Below are positions 1 to 8,813 of a stretch of 64,000 nt of DNA, one piece after another. Under the pieces are notes generated by a model. The model was not told the origin of the DNA, ran no database searches, and saw only the letters and a list, made by a program, of their open reading frames with translations. Each line of letters begins with the position of its first letter. Positions within the stretch are counted from its first letter, which is position 1. A program made the position numbers and the translations under genes. Source of the DNA: YC2-FULL-38-9 sp964629635 (GTDB taxonomy: Bacteria; Patescibacteriota; Microgenomatia; UBA1406; GWC2-37-13). The stretch is taken from NCBI GenBank assembly GCA_964629635.1, contig CAZVQS010000002.1, positions 496,001 to 560,000 on the forward strand. Direction: 5' to 3'.

Positions 1-423
1 ACCGTAGGGCGCGTTCGTTTCCTCCGGATACCCACTCCACAGGTCCTCCTCGCGGAAGGGGACCGGCGTGTATTTGGGATACGCGCAGATGGTGCCAACC
101 TGCACGAATTTCTTTACTTTGTTCACCCGCGCCGCTTCGATGAGATTCACACCCATCATGATATTGTCGTAGAAAAGGTAGCCGGGATTTTCCCGGTTGT
201 ACCCGATGCCGCCGACATTTCCCGCAAGATGTATGACCAGATCAACATCTTTCGTGAGTTTTCCGCACACTTCAGGCTTACGCAGATCAAACTCTTTGCT
301 ACGGGGGATAATGATATTTTCCTCCCGCGCACTCTGACGCTTCAGCTCTTCAATAACATGTTTTCCGACAAATCCGGCCCCGCCGGTGAGAAGTATTTTC
401 TTGTCTTTGAAAAAATCGTTCAT
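1..423 (-). CDS. fcl: GDP-L-fucose synthase-like reductase, N-terminal part (cut by window edge)
   Basis: The reverse strand encodes 141 residues starting at an ATG at 423 and running off the window. The N-terminus has the Rossmann signature TGGAGFVG (residues 13-20) of extended short-chain dehydrogenases. GNVGGIGYN and GTICAYP match GDP-4-keto-6-deoxy-mannose epimerase/reductases, which make GDP-L-fucose from the product of GDP-mannose 4,6-dehydratase; that partner is encoded at 6455-7447. The catalytic Tyr-x3-Lys lies beyond the window edge. The gene ends a tight operon GT2-DUF2304-fcl with a one-base gap to DUF2304. Another NDP-sugar epimerase of the family is possible. Confidence 0.85.
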   Translation of the reverse strand, partial: MNDFFKDKKILLTGGAGFVGKHVIEELKRQSAREENIIIPRSKEFDLRKPEVCGKLTKDVDLVIHLAGNVGGIGYNRENPGYLFYDNIMMGVNLIEAARVNKVKKFVQVGTICAYPKYTPVPFREEDLWSGYPEETNAPYG

Positions 424-424
424 A

Positions 425-772
425 TCAGTCTTTTTTCGGCAAATCTTTTAACGCTTCGCGCCGTACGATATCAGTCAGACTCCGTTCCAGACTCTCAATA
501 CTCGAAAGCATCTTGAAAAGCAGGGCAAATATCACCACAAACCCGAAAAATATGAGAGTATTCAGGTTTTCGCCGAATCCGAGCGTACGCGACAGGTCGT
601 GAATTTGGCCGGGAAAGAGAGATGTTACCAACACACCACCCCACACGAGCAGGGTGGTGACCAGTTTGAAGCCTGTCTGGGTTCTTTCCTTCCGGAGAAA
701 CCGGGTGATGCGGTTCACGATGTAATAGGAGGAAATGACGAAGAGAAGTATCTGGATGAGTGAAATGTGCAT
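425..772 (-). CDS. DUF2304 family small membrane protein
   Basis: A 115-residue protein with three predicted membrane segments (about residues 4-20, 38-56, 72-88) and a charged, coiled tail ending in DLPKKD. The pattern matches DUF2304, a family commonly encoded beside GT2 dolichyl-phosphate-mannose-synthase-like enzymes in archaea and CPR bacteria, as here. It is probably a membrane partner of the GT2 enzyme encoded just upstream (four-base gap), but no biochemical role is established that I can cite. It is co-transcribed with the fcl gene that follows. Confidence 0.8.
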   Translation of the reverse strand: MHISLIQILLFVISSYYIVNRITRFLRKERTQTGFKLVTTLLVWGGVLVTSLFPGQIHDLSRTLGFGENLNTLIFFGFVVIFALLFKMLSSIESLERSLTDIVRREALKDLPKKD

Positions 773-776
773 ATGC

Positions 777-1448
777 TTATCTTGATAATACCATCCGCAG
801 GACGGTTTGTAACGCGCTCATGAATGATTGCCTGTTCTGTTTTTTTTGGGAGTATTCCGTATAGCGCACTTTGATGGTCATCTCGGTGTATTTGAGGTTG
901 TTGCGCACGATCTCCCGCATTACTTCGCTGTCGAATTCGTAGCGGTCCGCGGTCGTGTCCATCAGTTCAAGCGCGCGGTTGGAATAGGCGCGCATGCCGG
1001 ACTGGCTGTCGCTTACCCACAAACCGTACACAAGCCAGGTGATGATATTTCCGAGCATGTTGCCGATCTTCTTATAGAAGGGAATGTGTTTCTCCGCGAA
1101 ATTGCGTTTGCCCAGTACAACGTCGTATCCTTTGGTCAGTTCAAGCGCTTTTGCGATATCTTCCGGATCGTGCTGTCCGTCCGCGTCAAATGTCACCGCG
1201 CTTTCCCCCCCCAGGCGTTTTGCCGCCTCAAGTCCCGTTTTCACGGCTGCGCCTTTGCCGCGGTTCAAACTGTGCCGGATTGCCGTGACGCCCTGCTTCT
1301 TTGCGGTTTCATAGGTCGCGTCGTCTGAGCCGTCGTCAACGACAATAATATTGCTATACCCATGTCTTTTGAGTTCACCGATGACATTGGTGATAACGGA
1401 AGATTCGTTATATGCAGGCAGGATAACGTAGTTCTTGTTGCGGGACAT
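777..1448 (-). CDS. GT2 glycosyltransferase, dolichyl-phosphate mannose synthase-like
   Basis: A 223-residue soluble GT-A glycosyltransferase. VVDDGS (residues 36-41) and FDADGQHD (87-94) are the nucleotide and metal-binding motifs of family 2. It likely moves a sugar from a nucleotide donor to a polyprenyl phosphate carrier at the cytoplasmic membrane face. There is no C-terminal membrane segment, so the adjacent DUF2304 protein may anchor it. It is the first gene of an operon with DUF2304 and fcl. A TATAAT box at 1456-1461 (reverse strand) ends seven bases before the ATG, predicting a leaderless mRNA. Confidence 0.88.
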   Translation of the reverse strand: MSRNKNYVILPAYNESSVITNVIGELKRHGYSNIIVVDDGSDDATYETAKKQGVTAIRHSLNRGKGAAVKTGLEAAKRLGGESAVTFDADGQHDPEDIAKALELTKGYDVVLGKRNFAEKHIPFYKKIGNMLGNIITWLVYGLWVSDSQSGMRAYSNRALELMDTTADRYEFDSEVMREIVRNNLKYTEMTIKVRYTEYSQKKQNRQSFMSALQTVLRMVLSR

Positions 1449-1455
1449 ACAGAGA

Positions 1456-1515
1456 ATTATACCAATTTCATGTGCGGACTAAGATTGAAGTATGAAGGTT
1501 TAACGTTGGTATAAT
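1456..1515. promoter_or_regulatory. Divergent leaderless promoter pair
   Basis: The 74-base gap between the divergent genes at 1448 and 1523 holds two TATAAT boxes: 1456-1461 on the reverse strand, seven bases before the ATG at 1448, and 1510-1515 on the forward strand, seven bases before the ATG at 1523. Both are preceded by TTGG or TTGGT, giving extended -10 elements. The geometry predicts transcripts that begin at or next to the start codons. Confidence 0.6.
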
Positions 1516-1522
1516 TTAAGCA

Positions 1523-2422
1523 ATGAGTCAATTATGTCCATTGTGCAATAAAGAGGTATATTTAAAACACAGACTTGAACAATACGATTACTATTCGTGT
1601 TCATCTTGTCAATTATTGGTTTTGCTTCCATTCCCAAGCAAAGCCAATATTGAAGAATACTACTCAAAACATTTCCAATATACTGCAGGAATGCAAAATA
1701 AGAAACGAATTTCAAAACGATCTTTTGAGATTGTTCATAAACTAATGAAACTAAACCCGAAAGGTAAAACACTTCTTGATATTGGATCGGGTTTAGGCTT
1801 CTTACTTGAAGCAGCTAAACAAAACGGATTAATACCCGAGGGCATAGAACCATCAACTAGTTTGGCCCTAACAACGAAAAATTACAATGTCTATAATGGT
1901 ACTTTTCAAAAGTATGTAACAAAGTTTCCAAAAAAGAAATTTGACTTTATTACTTTAATTCACGTAATAGAACACGTTAAAGATCCCCATGTGTTAATCA
2001 AAGACGCAGTAAAAAAACTTAATAATAATGGGATTTTATTAATAGAAACCCCGAATATAAATAGTCATCTCTATAAAACGGAACTTGAAAGTTACACATT
2101 TTTAACACCTCCAGATCATTTGTGGATTTTCTCAATTAACAGTATTAGTAAACTTTTTAATAACAATAGTTTTGATATAACTGCAACTACATACAGTTAT
2201 CCAGAACACTTAATGGGAATAATCAAAAAGATAATTCATAACACTCCTAAAACAACTAACGCTGTTCAAACAAATCCTGGTAATCTTACAGCGAAAAAGA
2301 AATTTACGCTTAAAACTATAAAGTATTTCATTTTTGATCGTTTTATAGCAAAATTGGCACATCCTGTCTTGAATATTAACTATCATGGTTCTATCTTAGA
2401 GCTTTGTATCAGGAAGAAATAA
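1523..2422 (+). CDS. Class I SAM-dependent methyltransferase with N-terminal zinc-ribbon motif
   Basis: A 299-residue protein. Cys5, Cys8, Cys26 and Cys29 form two CxxC pairs typical of the zinc-binding head of some sugar or envelope methyltransferases. DIGSGLG (86-92) is the SAM-binding glycine motif, followed by HVIEHV, typical of Methyltransf_11/12 types. It probably methylates a nucleotide sugar or glycan intermediate, judging by the surrounding polysaccharide genes. The gene is very AT-rich compared with its neighbours and rich in AAT, TTA and ATA codons, which suggests recent acquisition together with the first part of the next gene. Confidence 0.85.
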   Translation: MSQLCPLCNKEVYLKHRLEQYDYYSCSSCQLLVLLPFPSKANIEEYYSKHFQYTAGMQNKKRISKRSFEIVHKLMKLNPKGKTLLDIGSGLGFLLEAAKQNGLIPEGIEPSTSLALTTKNYNVYNGTFQKYVTKFPKKKFDFITLIHVIEHVKDPHVLIKDAVKKLNNNGILLIETPNINSHLYKTELESYTFLTPPDHLWIFSINSISKLFNNNSFDITATTYSYPEHLMGIIKKIIHNTPKTTNAVQTNPGNLTAKKKFTLKTIKYFIFDRFIAKLAHPVLNINYHGSILELCIRKK

Positions 2423-2479
2423 CGCTTTTGTAGCATATACTCCATTGTTCTTTGCCAGAGGTTTTATCAATATGAAGGT

Positions 2480-5095
2480 ATGATCTTCCTATATTGCCTC
2501 TTTTTAACAATTTCTCTATTAAGCCAACCTAATCCTGCATATGCATTTGAAAATTTCGAACCCTATTCATCCAATCCTTTAACACAAAGCTCGAATTACG
2601 CGGATTGGACAGAATATTCTTCTATGCAAAGTAGCTTCTTATATAAAGATGGGCATTATACTATGATCTACACATCAGTGGGCGATAGTTTAAGACTAGG
2701 TCGAGCTTCCTCTTCAGATGGTTATTCATGGCAAGGAGTAGAAACCTATTCCTTTATTGAAACAGATGCTCATGATCCATACATACTAGAAAACAATGGA
2801 GAATACGTTCTGTATTTCGCAACTACTCCGCCTGGAGATAAAACTAGAATTATGTCGATTAATTTTGATAAAGACCTCGTTTATGACTCTTCAACACTGA
2901 AAGAGATTATTTCGCCATCAATAGATACCGATAAGAATGGGGCATCTTCACCTGTAGTTTATAAGGATAACGATATTTATTACTTGTTTTACTCGGGCTT
3001 AGGAAACCAATGGTCAATAGATTTATCAACCTCGATTGACGGTATTAGTTTTAATAAATGTCCTTTTCAAATTCTTAGCAACGATACCGTCCCAAAATCT
3101 ATTTATAAGTTTAATGGCTACTACTACCTTTTCTTCCACTCTTCCAACGGCATTGAATATGTGGAAACAGATCATCTCGGGTGCGATTCCGTGTGGCAAA
3201 ACAGGACGCAGGTATTACCTTACGGCTATTTTCCCTCTGTTCTCAAACACGGGAATGATTTGTGGCTGTATTACAGCACGAGGACAAGTGGAGGGTGGAG
3301 ACTAAACTTAGCCATATCCAGAGGAGAAACAGCAAAAAAACCAACTATCATTATTCCCGGGATGTTTGCATCATGGAGTAAAAATGCCTTGTTTTATAAC
3401 ATGAATGTTCCGCAGTCATCCTGGTCTGTCAACCCGATTGTTCAGGAATATACGGGAATCACGGGAACATTGGACAAGCTGGGATATGTTTCCGGGACCG
3501 ATTATTTTGTTTTTCCTTATGATTGGAGACAGGGTATCGAGAAAACAGCCGACGAATTAGATGCGTTCATTAATGAGCTAGATCTTGAAATTACTCCTGA
3601 CATTGTCGGACATTCACTGGGAGGACTTGCGGCCCGTATTTACGCTCAAAAACACGGGACGGGGAAGGTTAATAAGGTTGTCACCCTCGGTTCCCCTCAT
3701 AGCGGCACTACCCAGGTGTATAAAGCGGTTGAAGGCGGGGACACGGATATGGACGATCCTTACTGGTCCATTGCGCAGGAGATTATTCTGCAGCTCAACC
3801 GGAACGGGCTGCAGACCGACAAGCAAATCGTAGAAAACCGGTTCCCGGCCATGCGCAACATCCTTCCAATCAACGATTTTCTGGTAAATAGCGGGCAACC
3901 CGTTTCGATTTCAACCATGAAAATCCAAAACAACTTGTTGACTACCTATGCCAGTAACACGGGGCTGGACCGTAAACTGCACGCAATAGCAGGCGAAACA
4001 GGCAACACCCTTTCGGGATTCGAGGTTGAAACCCCGTCGGTCCTCGAAACGCTTCTTGATATGTATCCGGACGGCAAGCCTGTTAAAGGGATATATGCTC
4101 CGGGGGATTATGTCATAACAAAAGCAAGCGCTTTGACAGGGGGCAACGCCTTAACAATACCGCAGGACCACGGCAGGCTAGTTTATTCGAAAGAGGGGAT
4201 CGGTGCGGTACTTGATACCCTCGAAATACCGCATGAGGCAAGTGAAATAGTGGAGGGGAAAGCAACGGTATTATTCCCGTCCATTATATTCCTTATGCTA
4301 TCTCCCGCCCGGCTCTCAGTCCATAAAGACGGTATTACATACCCGGAAACGCACGGAAAGATCTTTATCGAAAATGCACAATCCGGGACTTATCATCTGC
4401 AGGCTCAAGGCTTGGAAAACGGTCCGTATACCGTCCTTATCGGTGAGCTGAGAAACGGGAAGGCGCACTGGAGCAGGATAGAGGGAGTTATATCATCGGA
4501 GGATCCCACCGTTCAAATCGACACCTATACCGTTACGTTTACTCCTCATAACGGCGTTTCCATCCAACAACCTACGGACAGCCTGTTTGGGCAGCTTATA
4601 AAATACCTTACCGAATCAAACAAAAAGCTGAAAAAAAGCGACATAACAAAGGCTATCAGTAACCTTAACAAGGCAAAAACCTACCATATGCAAAATAACA
4701 AAGGCAGGCTGAAGTCACAGCTTCTCCTCGTACAACAGCAGTTGACCGATGCGTACACCAAAACGGCAAAAGCGGATAAGTATACGGTCATGAAAGCCTT
4801 GGATATGCTGGAAGACTTATATGCCACATCTCTAAATACCTACACATCGGGAGTTATTGCGAGCCGGTTGAAGAAAAGCCTCGCAAAGATGCAAGCGCTC
4901 ATGGAACCATCCGAAAAACACCTTTCATTTCAGAAAAGCAAAGGGAAAAATATACAGTCGAATGCCATGCTGCTGAAAGACGTACGAAGCAAACTGCAAT
5001 CTGCGCAGACTGCGTATGACGAAAACCGTTATAACGCAGTGGATATAAAAATCAGGAATATTGAGCAGCTTATGAAAGCGGTCCTGAAGATTTAG
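2480..5095 (+). CDS. Secreted five-bladed propeller / lipase (LCAT-like) / FIMAH-like fusion
   Basis: An 871-residue exported protein. A signal peptide ends near AYA (residue 22). Residues 30-280 hold five repeats of the GH43/GH68-like propeller pattern (for example HDPYILENNGEYVLYF, SSPVVYKDNDIYYLFYSG). PGMFASW at about 293 starts an alpha/beta hydrolase with GHSLGG (Ser379 nucleophile), resembling LCAT or lipase class proteins; likely Asp and His follow (GDYVI, DHGRLV). Residues about 705-870 form two helical bundles resembling the FIMAH domain. The 5' quarter is AT-rich and the rest is GC-rich, with the change near 3140-3190 (about residue 230), inside the propeller. Its stop overlaps the convergent gene by four bases. 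Substrate unknown. Confidence 0.8.
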   Translation: MIFLYCLFLTISLLSQPNPAYAFENFEPYSSNPLTQSSNYADWTEYSSMQSSFLYKDGHYTMIYTSVGDSLRLGRASSSDGYSWQGVETYSFIETDAHDPYILENNGEYVLYFATTPPGDKTRIMSINFDKDLVYDSSTLKEIISPSIDTDKNGASSPVVYKDNDIYYLFYSGLGNQWSIDLSTSIDGISFNKCPFQILSNDTVPKSIYKFNGYYYLFFHSSNGIEYVETDHLGCDSVWQNRTQVLPYGYFPSVLKHGNDLWLYYSTRTSGGWRLNLAISRGETAKKPTIIIPGMFASWSKNALFYNMNVPQSSWSVNPIVQEYTGITGTLDKLGYVSGTDYFVFPYDWRQGIEKTADELDAFINELDLEITPDIVGHSLGGLAARIYAQKHGTGKVNKVVTLGSPHSGTTQVYKAVEGGDTDMDDPYWSIAQEIILQLNRNGLQTDKQIVENRFPAMRNILPINDFLVNSGQPVSISTMKIQNNLLTTYASNTGLDRKLHAIAGETGNTLSGFEVETPSVLETLLDMYPDGKPVKGIYAPGDYVITKASALTGGNALTIPQDHGRLVYSKEGIGAVLDTLEIPHEASEIVEGKATVLFPSIIFLMLSPARLSVHKDGITYPETHGKIFIENAQSGTYHLQAQGLENGPYTVLIGELRNGKAHWSRIEGVISSEDPTVQIDTYTVTFTPHNGVSIQQPTDSLFGQLIKYLTESNKKLKKSDITKAISNLNKAKTYHMQNNKGRLKSQLLLVQQQLTDAYTKTAKADKYTVMKALDMLEDLYATSLNTYTSGVIASRLKKSLAKMQALMEPSEKHLSFQKSKGKNIQSNAMLLKDVRSKLQSAQTAYDENRYNAVDIKIRNIEQLMKAVLKI

Positions 5096-5595
5096 TTACT
5101 TACCTCGTAGAAGTCACAGCTTGTGCCGAAGTTCAACCAGCTTTTATCAACCCTGGTGTCAATATTATCTCCCTGCAGAGCGACAAATTGATAGGTCGTT
5201 CCGGATTTTAGTGTGGATTCTTCAATGGTGAGAAGCGGCTGGAGGCTCGGGTTCTCAGGCAGGGGAGCCTGCGATATGAAAAGGAATTCGTTCCCGTCAT
5301 AGGAATATACTTTGAGAGGGCGCTTTTCGGAGAAATCCGAATATTCGCGCAGATAAAAGTCTATCGTATTTGAAGCTTCGATCGGCATGGGCATCAGGCA
5401 GTTGCCGCGAATGGGCATGGAAGTCGGCTTGAGGCCGGCTTTGACCGCCGGATTCACCATGGGTTCGGATGCCTTGCTATTCGGCTGTACCGGAGCGCTG
5501 TTGAGAGCAATTGAAAGGAAAATCATGAGAATCGCAGGCACGGAAAACAGCAGAAGAAGCGCAATCCGTTTGTCCAGACAGAATTTTTCGTTCAT
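5092..5595 (-). CDS. Uncharacterised membrane-anchored protein
   Basis: A 167-residue protein starting at the ATG at 5595 (an upstream in-frame start adds 19 residues of poor quality). Residues 9-33 are one membrane segment (ALLLLFSVPAILMIFLSIAL), followed by a Pro/Ser-rich linker and an extracytoplasmic region with two Cys. No recognised domain. A TATAAT box lies about 15 bases upstream. Function unknown. Confidence 0.65.
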   Translation of the reverse strand: MNEKFCLDKRIALLLLFSVPAILMIFLSIALNSAPVQPNSKASEPMVNPAVKAGLKPTSMPIRGNCLMPMPIEASNTIDFYLREYSDFSEKRPLKVYSYDGNEFLFISQAPLPENPSLQPLLTIEESTLKSGTTYQFVALQGDNIDTRVDKSWLNFGTSCDFYEVSN

Positions 5596-5668
5596 ACCGT
5601 ATCTAACTTCATTATATAGTATCACTCTACCATCGGAAAAGGAGATATTCAAGCAAAAACAGGAAAAA

Positions 5669-6412
5669 CTACGGTCTGAACGGTTTCGTGTAGATGAAAG
5701 GAGAGACGAGATTGCGGACGCTGATCGGATCGTATACGGGCCGCAGCATGTGATCCGACAGCACCTTTGGTTGAAGTATGGCCTGATGGTACATTACCCC
5801 GACATAAAAGGGATGGAGAGCGCCTTCCTCCGTCTGGTGCACGTGCACAAGGCGTTCGAAAACCGCAATATCCGGTCCCGCATTGATATGGCGGGACGTA
5901 TGGAGCTCGGGCGGATCCTCGAGGCGCAGCGTTTCGCCAAGCTCCGGATAAACATCGGTACGCAACCGACCGGTGTTGTCTCTGTCGATAATGAGGTAGA
6001 AGTGGGGGAACCGGTCGGATTCCTCCTCCCCCGAGTTTTTCATGATATAGACGCCCTTTTCATCGACCAGCCATTCATTCAGGTGCGAAAGCTCCCGGTA
6101 CAGGCTGCGCAGGAGCGGTTCGGGAAGGCGCACCGCACCAGAATCATCTTCGATGAGAAAAACGGGCGCCATCTGGGCGTTTCGCGATTTCACTTCGCTG
6201 CCCCGGGAAGTTAAAACAGTTTCCGTCTTGTCGCGGAGAACCAGGGGAAACGAGGAGACGGGATTGCCGCCGTCGTGATAGAATTCCTCCTCAACTATCA
6301 CTTCACGGGGCACGAGTATATCCCGCAGGGAGGGGATGTAGACGGTCCGGGGCTTTGAAGACTCCGGGGATATGCTGTAGGGATGTGGTTCGGGCGGTCC
6401 GTATTCGGCCAT
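5669..6412 (-). CDS. Uncharacterised protein (247 residues)
   Basis: A soluble, Pro- and acidic-rich protein without signal peptide or membrane segment. It holds the stretch HFYLIIDRDNTGRLRTDVYP and several His near the C-terminus (HVHQTEEGALHPFYVGVMYHQ). I do not recognise the family. A TATAGT box ends six bases before the ATG at 6412, so it appears to be transcribed alone as a leaderless mRNA. Confidence 0.65.
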   Translation of the reverse strand: MAEYGPPEPHPYSISPESSKPRTVYIPSLRDILVPREVIVEEEFYHDGGNPVSSFPLVLRDKTETVLTSRGSEVKSRNAQMAPVFLIEDDSGAVRLPEPLLRSLYRELSHLNEWLVDEKGVYIMKNSGEEESDRFPHFYLIIDRDNTGRLRTDVYPELGETLRLEDPPELHTSRHINAGPDIAVFERLVHVHQTEEGALHPFYVGVMYHQAILQPKVLSDHMLRPVYDPISVRNLVSPFIYTKPFRP

Positions 6413-6454
6413 AGCGCAACTATAGCTTTGGACTGTAAGAACCGGGCAAAAATA

Positions 6455-7447
6455 TTATTCCTTTGCCCTGAGTTTCGCTTCCTGCCGCTTTATGTCCGCG
6501 TCGACCATCATTTTCACGAGTTCCTCGAATTTGACCTTGGGCTCCCAGCCGAGCTTTGCTTTTGCCTTGTCGGTCTTGGCGCGCAGGTGGGGTACTTCGG
6601 CCGGCCGCTTGAAGCGGGGATCGATGATGACATATTTGGACCAATCCGTTACTCCGATGTTCTTGAACGATTCCGCAACGAAGTCCTTCACGCTGTGGAA
6701 CTGCCCGGTGCCGACGACATAATCGTCCGGATTTTCCTGCTGGAGCATAAGATACATCGCCTCAACATAGTCTCCGGCAAATCCCCAGTCGCGTTTCGCG
6801 TCGAGGTTGCCCAGCGAAATGCTTTCGGCAAGGCCGAGCTTGATCTTGGCAACGCCGTCCGTGATCTTGCGCGTCACGAACTGGATGCCGCGCAGCGGGG
6901 ATTCATGGTTGAACAGGATGCCGTTTGCGGTGTACAGACCATAGGATTCGCGGAAGTTCACCGTCATCCAGTAGGCGTACACTTTCGAGATGCCGTAGGG
7001 GGAACGGGGGTGGAAGACCGTATTTTCGTCCTGGAATCCGTTGTCGTTTGAGAGGCCGAACATTTCGCTTGTCGAGGCCTGGTAGTACTTGGTCGTGGGG
7101 GAGAAGAACTTGATCGCGTTCAGGAGATAGAGGACGCCGAGTGCATTGATTTCGGTCGTCAGCTTGGCCTGCTCCCAGGAGGAACCGACAAACGACTGGG
7201 CGGCGAGGTTATACACCTCGTCCGGCCTGATATTTTTCATGATGTTGATGAGGGAGGATTCGTCCGTCAAATCACCTTCGACGAAATCGATTTTACCCGT
7301 AATGCCCAGGAAATTTAGATTAGAGAACTGGGGGGCAGAGTAGCGGCGCATCAAACCGTAAACCTTGTATCCCTTTTCGAGAAGCAATTTTGCCAAATAA
7401 GGGCCGTCCTGACCCAGGATTCCGGTAATAAGCGCTGTCTTTGCCAT
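6455..7447 (-). CDS. gmd: GDP-mannose 4,6-dehydratase
   Basis: A 330-residue extended short-chain dehydrogenase starting at MAKTALITG (7447). The Rossmann motif GILGQDG is at residues 9-15; YQASTSEMFG gives the catalytic Ser/Thr and Glu, and YGISKVYAYW the Tyr-x3-Lys pair. It converts GDP-D-mannose to GDP-4-keto-6-deoxy-mannose, the substrate of the fcl-type enzyme at 1-423. In many genomes gmd and fcl are adjacent; here they are 6 kb apart, separated by the AT-rich insertion and orphan genes. Length is slightly shorter than the usual 340-370. Confidence 0.93.
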   Translation of the reverse strand: MAKTALITGILGQDGPYLAKLLLEKGYKVYGLMRRYSAPQFSNLNFLGITGKIDFVEGDLTDESSLINIMKNIRPDEVYNLAAQSFVGSSWEQAKLTTEINALGVLYLLNAIKFFSPTTKYYQASTSEMFGLSNDNGFQDENTVFHPRSPYGISKVYAYWMTVNFRESYGLYTANGILFNHESPLRGIQFVTRKITDGVAKIKLGLAESISLGNLDAKRDWGFAGDYVEAMYLMLQQENPDDYVVGTGQFHSVKDFVAESFKNIGVTDWSKYVIIDPRFKRPAEVPHLRAKTDKAKAKLGWEPKVKFEELVKMMVDADIKRQEAKLRAKE

Positions 7448-7522
7448 AAGAACGATAGTAAATTTACAATTCAATTATTATATACCATAACTGTGCCCTT
7501 GAGAAGTTATTCGGCCATTTGC

Positions 7523-7533
7523 TAGAATTAAGG
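7523..7533 (+). promoter_or_regulatory. -10 box that decides the flippase start
   Basis: TAGAAT at 7523-7528 ends five bases before the ATG at 7534. An upstream TTG at 7519 would lie ahead of the predicted transcript start, so the ATG at 7534 is preferred. Confidence 0.5.
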
Positions 7534-8811
7534 ATGATCAAGAAGTTACGGACGTTCATTTCAAGACCTACCTCGCGCGACATCATCATCAACACCCTCG
7601 GCAATTACCTCAACGTGTTTTTTTCCGCGTTTTTCGTGTTTCTGCTGGTCCGAGTGCTTGATCCGACCCAGTACGGCGTGATGAGCGTGCTCTTTGGCAT
7701 TGCCTACGTGCTGGCAAACGTGCTTGACTTCGGCACCACCGCGACCATCTATTCGTACCTGCCGCCCCTTATCGAAACCCGGGAACCCACGCTCTACCGG
7801 TTCATCAAAAGCACCTTTTTCTACCAGACGCTTTTTTCATCGGGCGTGGTGCTGGCCCTTTTCATCACGTTTCCCCAGCTTGACCGGGCGTTCTTCAAAA
7901 CCGGCGCGCCCCTGTCGGAGCTCTACATAACGGCGGTATCCGTGCTCTTTTTCATATGGCAGAATTTCCTCGGCAACTGCCTGTATGCGGCAAAGCGCGT
8001 GCTCCAGAACAATATATACAACAACATCGCCAACGTCGTGAAAACCGTTGTCATCATCGCCATGGCCGTAACCCATACGGCAAGCGTGGGCGCAGTCATT
8101 TTCACCTACGGCGTCATCGGGCCGGCCGTATATTTCGTGCTTGTGTTCATGAACAAGAAAAACCACATCAGCGCCGTGATGAGGGCTCCCATTACCCGGG
8201 AAGACTTCCGGTTCAAGTACACGCTCACATACTTCATCGCGTCCCAGTTTTTCAACCTGGGTCTGCGCATGGACCTCTTTCTTTTATCCTATTTCCGCCC
8301 CAAGGACGAAGTGGGGTATTACGGCCTCGCGCAGAAGATCATACTGACAATCATCGCGACCGTCATCAGCATCACCCAGGTCATATCGCCCCAGTTCTCG
8401 AAAATCACCAACAAAAGGGACTTTTTCCCCCACATAAAATCCGGGCTCCTTTACATGCTTATCCCCACGGCCTTGTTTATCGTTTTGGCTTTCACGCCCA
8501 ACTGGGTATTTTTCCTCGTGTTCACCGACAAATTCATAGATACCGCAACCATTACCCGCAGCCTTGCGGTACCCTTTATCGTGTACCCGGTCATCAGCTT
8601 CGCACACCTCTTTCTCCTGTACACGGTAAAAAAGCCGCATTACATCCTCATGAGCAATGTGGTTTTGTTTATCGTGATAACCGGCGGGTGCTACCTGTTC
8701 ATCCCGGCCTACGGCATACGGGCCGCGATCTATTCGATAGCGGCAGCGTTCCTGTTGTCCGGCATATTCCTTGCCTTCCTGTCGTTCCGGGAGTATGAGC
8801 GTATGGAGTAA
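7534..8811 (+). CDS. Polysaccharide flippase (Wzx / MOP superfamily)
   Basis: A 425-residue polytopic membrane protein with about 12-14 hydrophobic segments and the N-terminal pattern NTLGNYLNVFFSAFFVFLLVRVLDPTQYGVMSVLFG typical of Wzx-type oligosaccharide flippases (stretch given by position 20-60). It likely moves undecaprenyl-linked glycan units across the membrane, fitting the surrounding glycosyltransferases. The ATG at 7534 is preferred over the TTG at 7519. It converges on the GT39 gene with a two-base gap. Confidence 0.87.
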   Translation: MIKKLRTFISRPTSRDIIINTLGNYLNVFFSAFFVFLLVRVLDPTQYGVMSVLFGIAYVLANVLDFGTTATIYSYLPPLIETREPTLYRFIKSTFFYQTLFSSGVVLALFITFPQLDRAFFKTGAPLSELYITAVSVLFFIWQNFLGNCLYAAKRVLQNNIYNNIANVVKTVVIIAMAVTHTASVGAVIFTYGVIGPAVYFVLVFMNKKNHISAVMRAPITREDFRFKYTLTYFIASQFFNLGLRMDLFLLSYFRPKDEVGYYGLAQKIILTIIATVISITQVISPQFSKITNKRDFFPHIKSGLLYMLIPTALFIVLAFTPNWVFFLVFTDKFIDTATITRSLAVPFIVYPVISFAHLFLLYTVKKPHYILMSNVVLFIVITGGCYLFIPAYGIRAAIYSIAAAFLLSGIFLAFLSFREYERME

Positions 8812-8813
8812 GA

